Assembly: GCA_032718475.1 (NCBI GenBank)
Contig: JAUCBJ010008475.1
Span: forward strand, 1-40,108
From: Nemertoderma westbladi
Lineage: Eukaryota; Xenacoelomorpha; Nemertodermatida; Nemertodermatidae
Length of the DNA stretch: 40,108 nucleotides
Reading direction: 5' to 3'
A program made the position numbers and the translations under genes. A model generated the notes under the pieces. It did not search any database. It was not told where the DNA came from and was given only the letters and a program-made list of their open reading frames with translations. Of this stretch, positions 10,016 to 19,734 are shown piece by piece. Position 1 is the stretch's first letter. Each line of letters starts with the position of its first letter.

Positions 10016-11094
10016 ATTTATGTATTTACCATGCGTAAAGCACGATTCTGTGGTCCCAAGCCCAACTAATTAGTTCGAACGAGATGTGCGCCTCACAGTT
10101 AATCATGCTCTTTCTCCACTTTTTGGTGATAAAGATGTAGTCAGCTAGCTGCGTGTAGGAAATAAAAACTATACATTCTGACTCACAAACTAAGAAGTTC
10201 GAAGGGGTTCTACCAAACTCTAACTCCCAAATGAATCCCAAATATAACAAATGAACCCAAACGTACTCAATAGACAGGTCCCAAAAAGAACAGAACCCAA
10301 AAAACCTCACATTAGAACCCAAAAACCCCACTAGAACCCAAAATAACCTATATTACCATTCGATGTTGACCCCCGTAGGACCGATTCTGCTAGCAGAGTT
10401 TTTCTTTTTATTGCGGAGGTTTTCTCCCCCTTGTACTGAAATCTAATCTTCTTAACTACCTAAGTTGTAACCTGGCTGACATGCTAAGTCACTTGCTAAG
10501 TATTTTACTATAACACAGAAAGTGTGCTAGAAAGTGTGTTACAGTAACTCAGAAGAATTATTAAATCTATCAAATTATTAAAATATACAGGTGGTATAAA
10601 CAGCAGCGTTCTTAAAGTTATCTAAAATTATTAATCACATTGATTAAACTAACATATAGCAACTCACCTTTATGAAACGATTAACCTAGTAACCCTAAGC
10701 CAAGGCTATAACCCATAGTAGTATCATCGGTTAAGTAAGATAAGATACCACTACATTGCAATGTAAATGATTAAATATTGCTGGTCTGATAACGAAAATA
10801 ATCAGCAAATATGACAGTGTGTTTGGAAGAAGTATAGATATAGAGCCTATAGAGGTATATAAATAAATTAACTCGGCATGTTTCATCACTGCTCCTTGCT
10901 CCATATGGCATGACAGAGCCAGCCATCTGGATGGAGGCTACATCATCTGGTGCACAACTTAGTCTTAATATTTTGTATTTTTTGCTCCCAACTTGTGTAA
11001 GTTCTATACATATCTCTTTATCAGGTTCAATCTAATAGCTAAGATGCTACGCCGATTGATCTCTCACACTTGGAGTTGATAAAGCTTTGGAATG
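10016..11094. other. Non-coding stretch
   Basis: No gene recognised. A short degenerate tandem of AGAACCCAAAA words lies at about 10276-10345. The rest is AT-rich unique-looking sequence. Confidence 0.4.
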
Positions 11095-11440
11095 CCGTTA
11101 TCGCAGTGTCCGAGTGGATTTAGCGCCTGAACTGCTTTCATAAGTGTTTGGCGGCGCAGGTTCAAATCCGAATATAGACTGTAGAGTTTGCATTGTTGTG
11201 TCCCCAAGCAAGACACTTTAAGACAGTAGTGCTAATTCGCAAAGCCAGCGGTACAATGGGAACCTGGCTTCTGCTGGGACAGTAAAAAATGGTTGGATAG
11301 TTATGGATTGTTCCCTTGGGAGTCAGTGTGGCGCCCTCACTGCTTATATTGGTGACAGCTAAGAGAGAGGAACCTTGGGGTCCCGCGTACTTCGTGTCTC
11401 ACGCGTCCAGCTTTCACCGATCACTTTTACTTGCAAACCC
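11095..11440 (+). mobile_element. tRNA-derived SINE
   Basis: The head is tRNA-like (Ser/Leu type): TGTCCGAGTGGATTTAGCGC at about 11107 matches a pol III A box with D-loop, and GGTTCAAATCC at 11158-11168 is a near-perfect B box. The spacing suits a tRNA with a long variable arm. Downstream is a non-tRNA body with TGTGTCCCCAAGCAAGACAC and a CTTGGGAGTCAGTG region, resembling the conserved central segments of many invertebrate SINEs (TGTCCTTGGGCAAG-type words). Diverged enough to be old. The right edge near 11440 is approximate. Confidence 0.8.
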
Positions 11441-12194
11441 TTACCACGCTTTGAATAATTCAACCAGTTAAAATTCAGCATAGTTACTTAACTTGTACGC
11501 AAAACTTTCTTAAGGGTTCTTCTGGATTGGACATTTTGTAATGCTTAAATGCACCAAAAAGCGAATAAGTAGAAAAAAAGTGTAAGATGCGTTTTGGGTG
11601 GACTACTGTATATTGAATTTTAATATTTTCAACAAAAATAATATAATCATATTTGACGCCCCTTAGCGGACAGAGCCACAGTTTACATTTTTGACTTAAT
11701 ATGCTACTCCTTTGTTATGCGTAATTTTCAGATGTTGTGACCTTTTTTTATGGAATCAACGTGGCCGATTACGTTAAAAAATTCGAGCAGAATTTTTGTT
11801 TCGTACTTTTTAAGGATAATACCGCTATTTTTCAAAATATTTTTCATATTTGCAAGAAAGCACTCATGGCCTACTTAAATATAATAAATACTATCATGAA
11901 GCACTGTTTTTTTTTTTCGTAAAAAATGTTATAACAGAAAACCGATGAACAATTGCATGACAAACAATTACAATTGCATTTGATGAACTAATAAACTGCT
12001 CGTATTTTATTATTGCGCACACTAGCAGCTTTTATTTGATACCAAAAACCAACAACATGGTTGAAATATGGCGTAGGAGTAGTTTTTTATAAATGAAAAA
12101 TACCATCCGTGATAATTGCCTTTAAAGTTTGAACCTTCCCGCGCAAAAATTGTCTGCTAATAATATGTGAGAAAAACAAATATATATAGGAAAT
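11441..12194. other. Non-coding AT-rich stretch
   Basis: No gene, RNA or repeat family recognised. Confidence 0.4.
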
Positions 12195-12545
12195 CGAAAT
12201 ATTTTTGCTATGGGGGTTTTCCTGGTCGCTGATTTCATTTCTGGGGTCAGATTTCACTTTTAATGAAATTTACTTAGTCTGTTTGTCTGTCTGTCGGTCT
12301 TTCTGACTAGCCGACAATCTGTCCGTCAATTATTAGAAAAGGGCACACCATCTAGCTAAAAGTTTATTTATAGGGCTTTTCTTGGTCGCTGAATTAATTT
12401 TGAGTGTAAGTTTTAACATTTGATGACTTCAAAATTGTCTGCTCGGCTGTCAGGCTGTCGGTTATATTTTGACGGACAGGCATACAGACAGAAAAGACGA
12501 GGTAAAATTCGAATACTAACATCAGAAATGAAGTCACGGACCAAT
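12195..12545 (+). repeat. Repeat family P4, forward copy
   Basis: Matches the reverse complement of 21626-22085 in order. Shared words are TTTTCCTGGTCGCTGATTTC, CAGATTTCACTTTTAATG, TCTTTCTGACTAGCCGACAA, GGGCACACCATCTAGCT, ATTTGATGACTTCAAAAT and a TTGACGGACAGGCATACAGA block. The unit itself has internal inverted halves (TCTGTCGGTCTTTCTGAC versus GACGGACAGGCATACAGACAG-like words), so it may be a non-autonomous DNA element. No coding capacity seen. Confidence 0.8.
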
Positions 12546-13694
12546 AAAACCTATTTCTAAATTTTTTAAACTCGTTTAGAAATATTTCTAAAACTAAAAA
12601 TTGAAAATAACAAATTTAAAATTATAAATTTTGCTACACAGAGATTGAAATAAGAACACCTTCAAATCAGAATTTAACATTAGCCATATTTAATTTTTGT
12701 TTGTTTGTTGTTCATTCACGAAAATCGAATCTTTGAATCTCTAAATCTGATCCAAATTCCTCAGCTTCATTTATACCAACTCCTATAATATGAAAAACAC
12801 TTATTCGAGGCATCAGAATTGTTTCTAAGTAGACTGACTTGGATTGTATTACAGTCTGACAGTCTAAGAGTGTTTCACTGATCAGACCGACAATGTATAG
12901 AATATTAAAGCAACACTGCAAGAAAAGCGAGGGGTTTTTAGAATTTTCGAATAGTACGAATTTTCTACGCGACCTGGGAAAATGAAAACAGCTATAGCTA
13001 ATAAGTTAATAAAAATTGCAATAGCATGCGCGCGCGTTAATACAAGGACTTCTAGAACATAGTATATATTCGGGACGCGATGCTGGCATACAGTGTTAAT
13101 TTTATTAGAGGCCGGTTTTTTCTATTCAGTGTAGGCCTAATTACTTTAATTTACAGAAGTAAACTTCTCAATTTCCTTTCATTGTTTTTAATGCGAACGT
13201 TTTTAATGTTTTTAATTTGTATTGAGAAACAACCTAATGTACTGTACTTTCTTTTAATGTAAATATTTTACGACAATTTGCTAGCGATAATTTATTAGTA
13301 CAAAATAACTAACTGTTGAAAGATATTTGAAATAACCTTTGAAATAATAAGTTGTGTGAAATAACTGACTGTATCTACCACTGAAACCGAACTCCTAATT
13401 AAATATACGAGCCACAATATTTCGAAATATGTATAATCTGGAGGCGGTTTCTATACGTTTATCCCAGAGTATAGTTATACTTTTTAGACTTATTATTGTT
13501 TACTGAAAATTTACTGTTTATTTACTGAGAATAAGTCAAAGAACTTTGTGCGTAATGTAATCCCTGGCCTAACGGCTGAAAAACTTTACATTTTACTTAA
13601 TTTTTATTCACAATAAGTGTTCATTTTCGATAACACATTTAGCTACAGTAAGCTCTTATTCAACAGTCTCGTCTAATTTATGTTTATTGCAGCC
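12546..13694. other. Non-coding AT-rich stretch
   Basis: No gene recognised. Includes GCATGCGCGCGCG at about 13024. Small open frames here show no family features. Confidence 0.4.
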
Positions 13695-14740
13695 CTATTG
13701 GCTATTCAGTTTTCTCTTCTTCCTATTGTTCGTCTCCACATCTCTGTCATTAGCCGCTTTATTTCTGTAGAACTTGGAGAGTCCCTTCATCAGTATATTG
13801 CCTTCGTAGTTAATTACCTTCGAAAGCTGTTCTATGAGAAAGTCATTCTTCAATGAGTAGACTGGGATCAAATTCACCATGAATGCACATCCACTCAATA
13901 AGGGCTTAACCATAACCATGATACTCAGAACCTTCCTAGCTGGTGGCTGGTTTCGATTGATCGATTGTTTCGAATGGTCCATCTACTGCATGTCCTATCA
14001 AATGTCCGCCGCGGTACTGTATACTGGCTTTTATGTGAATCTCGTCAAATATGACCATCATCTGCGGTTTGCCAGATGATGGTGCAATGCTTCCCAAGAT
14101 CTCAGAAATCGTTTTTCGACATTCTTCGATAGAATCAAGGGTATTCAGTCCCCCAATGTGTTTCATTAACACTGACGGATGTGGTAGTGAAAGCGTCTCA
14201 CATAAACCTTTATAAGCACTCCAACTTCGGAAGAATTGGGATAAGGCAAAGTTAATGGTTTGAGCATAATAACGCCTACCATACTTGGAAGTTTGGCTCA
14301 ACTGTATCTGTTCTGTTAGAAATTGAAGATTCGATTCTCCTTCCTTTTTCTTCCTTTTCTTTCCCTTTCTCATTCAATTTCCTACAAACCCCACTGACCA
14401 CATCCTCTAAATCATTGGTAGATGAGTAGTTTTCACACCTAATGATAATTTCTTCCAGTTGTGACCATCGACTGAGTACTCCGCCAAATCATCTCGTGTT
14501 ACAATAGGTGAGGTGACCCGGAACCTGTCATCAATATCGATTGAATATACAATATTCTGACTATTCAACAGACCAAATTCCAACTTTATGATGGAGTGGA
14601 GACACTACATGTATGTGGCACAATCGTTAAACCGAGTTCATTAACAAGTCCTCTATCTGACAGATCTTTTGTCAAACTCGTGAGATCAGGTGATATTTTA
14701 TCTAACTGAATGAATTCCGCTAGTTCATCTCCCTGTTGAT
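13695..14740 (-). pseudogene. P-element / THAP9-like transposase, frameshifted relic
   Basis: Read on the minus strand from 14740, pieces in at least three frames form one protein. First is GDELAEFIQLDKISP, then an LLNSQNIVYSIDIDDRF segment. Next is a basic linker (RKGKKRKKKEG), then KYGRRYYAQTINFALSQFF followed by LSLPHPSVLMKHI, which matches the family pattern ending in LPHP(S/R)T(L/I) before the catalytic core. IFDEIHIKASIQYR follows, equivalent to the conserved (F)DEM-IK block, and then a region with MVMVKPLLSGCAFMVNLIPV. A frameshift falls at 13936-13982 and further breaks lie upstream of 14374. The N-terminal THAP DNA-binding domain and C-terminal part are not visible. P elements move by cut and paste; this copy cannot encode an intact enzyme. 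Confidence 0.75.
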
Positions 14741-14754
14741 TTCGGCTACTCGAA

Positions 14755-14985
14755 GCAGATAGGGGGGGGGGGGGACTGGACGCAATGAAAATTCATCCCT
14801 CTCCAGGGGAAATTCGACGCAAATAACAGTTGATTACTCTCAAAAATAAAACTGTAAACCTGTTCTATTGTGTTTAGTTTATTGTTTTGGTTAAAATAAC
14901 GTGCCACTGAAACCTGCTCCTTTCCCCAAATTGAGAATTTAACATTGAGGCGGGATATTAATTCGCCAAGGCGGGTTTATAATAA
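14755..14985 (+). repeat. Repeat family P2, near-complete copy with poly-G end
   Basis: Begins AGATA then G13 (14762-14774) and GACTGGACGCAATGAAAA, runs through CCTCTCCAGGGGAAATTCGA, TTGTTTTGGTTAAAATAACG, AACCTGCTCCTTTCCCCAA, and ends GAGGCGGGATATTAATTCGC. The copy at 25955-26157 is the reverse complement over its full length, including the homopolymer. Non-coding, probably a MITE-like or SINE-like element. Confidence 0.88.
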
Positions 14986-15555
14986 ATTTTTTTATTATTT
15001 TTTTTTTTAAATTTAATATTTCAATAATAAAAAAAATACGTTTTAAAAAAGTAGCAACAACTAGCTAGTATGTACATGATCTTTTAACTTGATGAAATAA
15101 GTTCTAGAATAAAAAGTTAAGATTAAAACCAAGGCGTCCCAAACTATTTGATTGTTAAATTTGCGAGAAATTTCCACTGTGTTTCTGTTTACTATGTAAT
15201 AGGCGATACTATTGTATGTGTGTGTACCCATAAACGAATTTTTTCTACTATAGCTAGTTTTTGTATTAGTAATTTTTGTAATAGTATTGTAGTATAATTT
15301 TCGCCAATACTGTAGTATTGTAACTGCATTTCTTTTATTTAGCTACACTATATCTATAAACTAAGAAACTAAGATAAAGAATACCGGCCTCTAATAAAAT
15401 TAACACTGTATGCGAGCATCGCGTCCTGTTAATATTGAAGGGGTGTTTTTTTTTTAAATTTAGAAAGCCGTTTAAGTTCTTTGTTTTTATACCTTTCGAA
15501 AAGTCTGTCATTGGTTAATAATTATGATGACAATAACTATTTACATCATTGTGTG
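14986..15555. other. Non-coding AT-rich stretch
   Basis: No gene recognised. T-rich and A-rich runs at 14992-15040, then AT-rich unique-looking sequence. Confidence 0.4.
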
Positions 15556-16106
15556 CAAAGTAGCACTTTGCAGCGTTTATTTATGTACCGAACGAGCGAA
15601 GCGAGGGAGGTTTACATAAAGGCTAGAGTTCCGTACGTCCCCCCATTTTTAAAATGACTTGAATTGCCTTGAAATGACTTGTATTGTTATTTAATATTAT
15701 GGAATATATTTTTTCTACCTATAATATATACTATATATACAATATATATATATATATTATATATATTATATAGTATATATAGATAATATATATATATATA
15801 TTATTTTTAAAATGACTTGAATTGCCTTGAAATGACTTGTATTGTCATTTAATATTATGGAATATATTTTTTCTACCTATAATATATACTATATATACAA
15901 TATATATATATATATATTATATTATATATATTATTATTATTATTATATATATTATTATATATATTATTATATATGTACTAGACAAATTATCTCATATAGT
16001 GTTGCTAAGGAAATGATTGCTTATTTGATCTGGAATGCAATACTATTTTGTTTATTATGTATGTGTGTGTGTTTAGCTGGGTTTTGGTGTAGTTAGTTTG
16101 ATTAAC

Positions 16107-16160
16107 ATGTGTCCTGCACGGGTTAGTGTAGCTGATGAGCCAAATCCCGGCGAAACACAT
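16107..16160 (+). ncRNA. Hammerhead ribozyme (helix III open, helices I and II closed)
   Basis: Every core position of the hammerhead is present in order. Helix III 5' strand ATGTGT is 16107-16112, and cleavage nucleotide C17 is 16113 (GUC triplet context GTC). Helix I is CTGCAC/GTGTAG (16114-16119 with 16126-16131, one G-U pair) with loop GGGTTA. Core CTGATGA is 16132-16138. Helix II is GCC/GGC (16139-16141 with 16149-16151) with loop AAATCCC. Core GAA is 16152-16154, and helix III 3' strand ACACAT is 16155-16160, pairing perfectly in six base pairs. This is the permutation seen in viroid-like and retrozyme type III hammerheads. Such ribozymes cut their own RNA between C17 and the next base, often to process repeat transcripts. 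Helix II is short, and activity is inferred from structure only. Confidence 0.72.
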
Positions 16161-16198
16161 ATGCAAAAATGTAACCAATGTGATAATTTTACTTACAG

Positions 16199-16237
16199 TA
16201 TTTAAACAGGGTTGCGCTTTGTGTCCCTGTTTAAATA
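16199..16237 (+). other. Perfect 13-bp hairpin just downstream of the hammerhead
   Basis: TATTTAAACAGGG (16199-16211) and CCCTGTTTAAATA (16225-16237) are exact reverse complements around a 13-nt loop. It lies 38 bp after the ribozyme within the same inserted segment. Function unknown. Confidence 0.9.
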
Positions 16238-17224
16238 AAACGATGACTACTTACGGTTGAACAGATAGGAACATGTTGTTTCTCTGTTTCCAAATAATTT
16301 TACTTGCTTGATATTGGTCTGTCAAAAACATAATTCGTTCAACTCAAAATTATATATATATATTATATACATTATATAGTATATATAGATAGTATATATA
16401 TATATATTATTTTTAAAATGACTTGAATTGCCTTGAAATGACTTGTATTGTCATTTAATATTATGGAATATATTTTTTCTACCTATAATATATACTATAT
16501 ATACAATATATATATATATATTATATATATTATATAGTATATATAGATAGTATATATATATACTATATATATACTATCTATATATACTATATACTAATAT
16601 TTGATTAGTGTCGCTCTAGAAACATGGTGTTATGGTATAGTAAAAAAATCTCGCAAAATGGGGGGACGTACGGAACTGTTCCCTACATAAATAAACAAGG
16701 GCCTTTAACGCTGGAAAGTGACCTTTGCAAGCAATGATCTATGTAATTTTGTTACATTATGTCAACTTATCAGCGTTCGGTATGTGAAGAAAGGATTTTA
16801 TGGATACTCATTTATATGTATATATCGAATATAAGTGAAATTTATTAACAGGTACACAGTTTTAATTATACATTTAAATATAATTAAAGTTTATTGAAAG
16901 TTATCTCCTGCATGTGTGTGATAAATCGTTAATCCATCTTGACTATTAATAGTCGACTGAAGCAAACTGAGTCATCATCTGTGTCCGTTCAGTTTTATTG
17001 AACACTGTCGCCATTTTCTTTGGTCATTTTAGTGTCTTCTAATTCTATTGGACGTTTCGAGATAATGGATTACAGTACCGTTAAACAATTATTTACATAC
17101 AGTAGCTAGTCCCGTCACTGCAAACTGGATAATAAAGCAGCACTCATTAACATAAATGGAAATAATACATTCTGGAATACGGTAATTGAAGTTGTTTCCA
17201 TGTCATTGATTACTTTGCAGCGTT

Positions 17225-17718
17225 ACGACCCGAGTTTATTTATGTACCAAGCGAGCGCAGCGAGGGAGGTTTACATAAATAAACAAGGGTCTTTAACGCT
17301 GTAAAGTGACCTTTGCAAGCAATGATGTATGTAATTTTGTTACATTATGTCAACTTATGTCGACTGAAGCAAACTGAGTCATCATCTGTGTCCGTTCAGT
17401 TTTATTGAACACTGTCGCCATTTTCTTTGGTCATTTTAGTGTCTTCTATTGGACGTTTCGCCATAATGGATTACAGTACCGTTAAACAATTATTTACATA
17501 CAGTAGCTAGTCCCGTCACTGCAAACTGGATAATAAAGCAGCACTCATTAACATAAATGGAAATAATACATTCTGGAATACGGTAATTGAAGTTGTTTCC
17601 ATGTCATTGATTACTTTGCAGCGTTCCGTCCTATTGGCCGCAACGTTGCGAAGTAGTACTTCGCAACGTTACGAGTATTTCACCAGAACGGTGTTAAGTT
17701 GACATAATGTAACAAAAT
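17225..17718 (+). repeat. Repeat family P3, copy 2 (internally deleted)
   Basis: Nearly identical to copy 1, but lacks the stretch corresponding to about 16770-16945: TATGTCAACTTAT joins directly to GTCGACTGAAGC. It holds the uninterrupted form of the TTTACATAAATAAACAAGG site. Ends with GTTCCGTCCTATTGGCCGC, a large palindrome and TAAGTTGACATAATGTAAC. Copies 1 and 2 are adjacent in direct orientation. Confidence 0.88.
17642..17670. repeat. 29-nt near-perfect palindrome
   Basis: AACGTTGCGAAGTA and TACTTCGCAACGTT, 14-bp perfect arms around a single G at 17656. The equivalent place in copy 3 (about 20259-20288) is a diverged palindrome, so the structure belongs to the P3 family. Confidence 0.95.
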
Positions 17719-18454
17719 ATAATTAATAATATTCTGCCAACATAATATATGATACTGGAGTTGAACAGTTAATAGCATTGTGAACATAATTGGAATCGAA
17801 TTTCCCTCCATAGTTCATTATGCAACAAGAAACATACGTAATTAATTGAATTTCAACAAAAACTTTAAACGCATTTAACCCAAAATCATATATTTCATTG
17901 ATGGCCCTTTCTAATGCGACCATCAATTTCAATTTCAATCCTGGCGGGATAGGCCCGTCCTTAATTTACAGAGGTCCACCTTTCAATATAATTATATATT
18001 GTAAATAACATACAAAACTCCCAACACCAGAAGTCACAATAAAATGTTTAAGTTCAACCTTAAACACCGCCGTGGGGTGATGGGGTGCAGCCAGTGGTCA
18101 GCTGTAGCAAAGCTAGTATAGATTCCCATTCGTGCATGAATGTGAAAGGTTTAGTGGACTGAGCAGTAGGGGGGGGGGGGGGGGGGGGGTGTTCGGAATG
18201 TAAAAAAGTAAAAAGTATGTTTATGAAATCGTTGCTTGGTAGAATACTCCACATCACCATGATGTGGAGTGTTCCTTCCCAATATAATGGCTTTAGTTTT
18301 CCAAAGCGGTATAAAAAGTAGGGGCCTAATTAGTTCAATGTTTCAATGTTAATATTATAGGTGGGTGGCCTATGGTTGCAGGATTTACAGTATGAAAAAA
18401 TAACGTAGAAAACAAGCAATGCAGCAGTAGAGATATTGTATATGTATAGGCAAT
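17719..18454. other. Non-coding stretch with a poly-G tract
   Basis: No gene supported. A 71-codon minus-strand open frame (17723-17938) has no recognisable family. G21 occupies 18169-18189. A short inverted word, ATGATGTGGAGT with ACTCCACATCACCAT, lies at 18246-18271. Confidence 0.45.
18169..18189 (+). repeat. Poly-G tract (G21)
   Basis: Twenty-one uninterrupted G residues in AT-rich surroundings. Not obviously inside a recognised repeat family. Confidence 0.95.
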
Positions 18455-18935
18455 GCAGGCATACCGCTGTTGCACACCAATTCATCAAATAAATAACTCA
18501 TTCTAGAATTTTGTGTATTTATAAAATAGAATAAGTGGCCTACACAGCGAACGATAATTCTTGCAATCTTGGAACGCCTATATCTCAGCTGTTTCTCAAC
18601 GAAATTTTGATATTGTTACATATTTTGAATCCTCGCAACGCAAGCTTTCTATTGATATGATTACGACTAATGTGAAGAATGGCCACGATACGGAGGGTGC
18701 GATTTCGCAAAAGAGAACTTTTTTAAAATGCTTATAAAAAAAAATTTAAAGGCAAAATCGGAAATTCCGGCTTCATGGTAAGTAGTAAGTACCACGGTGA
18801 GTTCAACTTGTGTTTCAAATTTCAAGCAATATGATAAAGATTCGTAGAAAAATTGGGGAGGGGGGCGGGGGGGGGGGGGGGGGGGGTTTCCGGGTCCGTG
18901 TCATCAGAAAATGACATTATATTACGGGTCATGTA
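18455..18935 (+). repeat. Repeat family P1, forward copy with internal poly-G
   Basis: Shares ordered words with the foldback element at 23625-24579: ATACCGCTGTTG, TTCTAGAATTTTGTGTATTT, GCCTATATCTCAGCTGTTTC, CACGATACGGAGGGTGCGAT, GGCAAAATCGG. A G-rich run (18857-18886, ending G20) is followed by TCCGTGTCATCAGAAAATGA. Non-coding. Confidence 0.85.
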
Positions 18936-19734
18936 GCTATGAAACCATAAATGTTCGATCCAATAATTAATTATTACAGTAAGTTATATGCTATTATAGT
19001 ATCGCACCTTGAGCGCTGCACCAGTCAAGCTGGTATTTAATGAATACCATTAAAATGAAAATAAAATCAATAGTTTACATACGAAGTAAAATATTGTCAT
19101 AGTTCACAACTGACGCATTTATTAAAGTACTGTATATAAAATAGTTCCGAAAAATCAGTCACGTTTAAAATTAGATAATAATTTGTTTGTACCATTAATT
19201 TAGTTTAATGACACTGTGATATTTAAATATTTCAAAATTTAATCTCGCTTAAGACTACAGTGAACAACCAATCATAAAGTCATGATTAATACATTGACAC
19301 ATGACCTACTATAGTATCTATATTATATTTAAGTATCTATTAAGAAAATTAAAATTTTGCTTCTAATCTTGCTTTCGATTACTGATAATGAATTCAACAA
19401 AACAAAAAAGCATATTATGGTTTTTATTGGTTATACCAAAGTCTTTGAAGGGTGATTTTGTGTAATTTTATCAATTCCGAAACGTGTTGTCGATATGGTA
19501 TGTGTGTGCCAAGAATTCCTCGTATCGCGAAAACTACTGGAGCTATTAAATTTTTATTTGTCTCATCTGAAAGAGGACATAATTTTAGTTAAGGCCAGGT
19601 ACTTTCGACGCGGCTGACATATTGTTTCAGGGATTCTATCAAAGAGAAATAACTGGCCCACTAAATTTAGAAGCTTTGCAGCAGCTTGGCGGGTCGTATC
19701 TATAGTAGGTCATGTTGACATATGGTTACACTTT
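18936..19734. other. Non-coding AT-rich stretch
   Basis: No gene or named repeat recognised. Confidence 0.4.

Larger units (their letters stand above)
15647..16560. repeat. About 158-bp AT-rich tandem unit, three copies, inside the element
   Basis: The unit contains AATGACTTGAATTGCCTTGA, GTCATTTAATATTATGG and long TA-rich palindromic stretches. Copies begin at about 15650, 15808 and 16412. The first two are spaced 158 bp. The second and third are 604 bp apart because about 450 bp, including the hammerhead segment, interrupts the second copy. Confidence 0.85.
15621..16683. mobile_element. 1,063-bp inverted-repeat element with 8-bp target duplication
   Basis: Starts GGCTAGAGTTCCGTACGTCC and ends with the reverse complement GGACGTACGGAACTGTTCCC. 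A perfect 22-bp inverted pair lies at 15627-15648 and 16656-16677, extending imperfectly to 28 bp at the element ends. It is flanked by the direct repeat TACATAAA (15613-15620 and 16684-16691). The related repeat at 17225 contains the same site once (GTTTACATAAATAAACAAGG), so it serves as an empty site and proves insertion. An 8-bp duplication fits hAT or P superfamilies, but the termini do not match either canon. The interior is AT-rich tandem repeat plus a hammerhead-containing segment. No transposase, hence non-autonomous. Confidence 0.88.
15556..17224 (+). repeat. Repeat family P3, copy 1 (interrupted by an inverted-repeat element)
   Basis: Starts with AGCACTTTGCAGCGTTTATT and a GAGCGAAGCGAGGGAGG word flanked by TTTATGTA and TACATAAA, giving a small hairpin. 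It is interrupted at 15621-16683, then continues through TTACATTATGTCAACTTA, a TCTCCTGCATG region, CTGTCGCCATTTTCTTTGG, GGATTACAGTACCGTTAAAC and CATTCTGGAATACGG to TTACTTTGCAGCGTT. Closely similar copies lie at 17225-17718 and 19735-20340. TTTTGTTACATTATGTCAAC and its reverse complement near the other end act like terminal inverted repeats. Non-coding. Confidence 0.85.

Noticed and set aside
11737-11922. Plus-strand 61-codon ORF with hydrophobic content
   Set aside because: AT-rich, Phe/Ile/Lys-biased translation expected by chance. No supporting signals.
15720-15970. 84-codon Tyr/Ile-rich ORF over the TA repeats
   Set aside because: Translation of TA/TAT microsatellite within the inverted-repeat element.
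17723-17938. Minus-strand 71-codon ORF
   Set aside because: No recognisable family, no splice signals, and it abuts a dispersed repeat.
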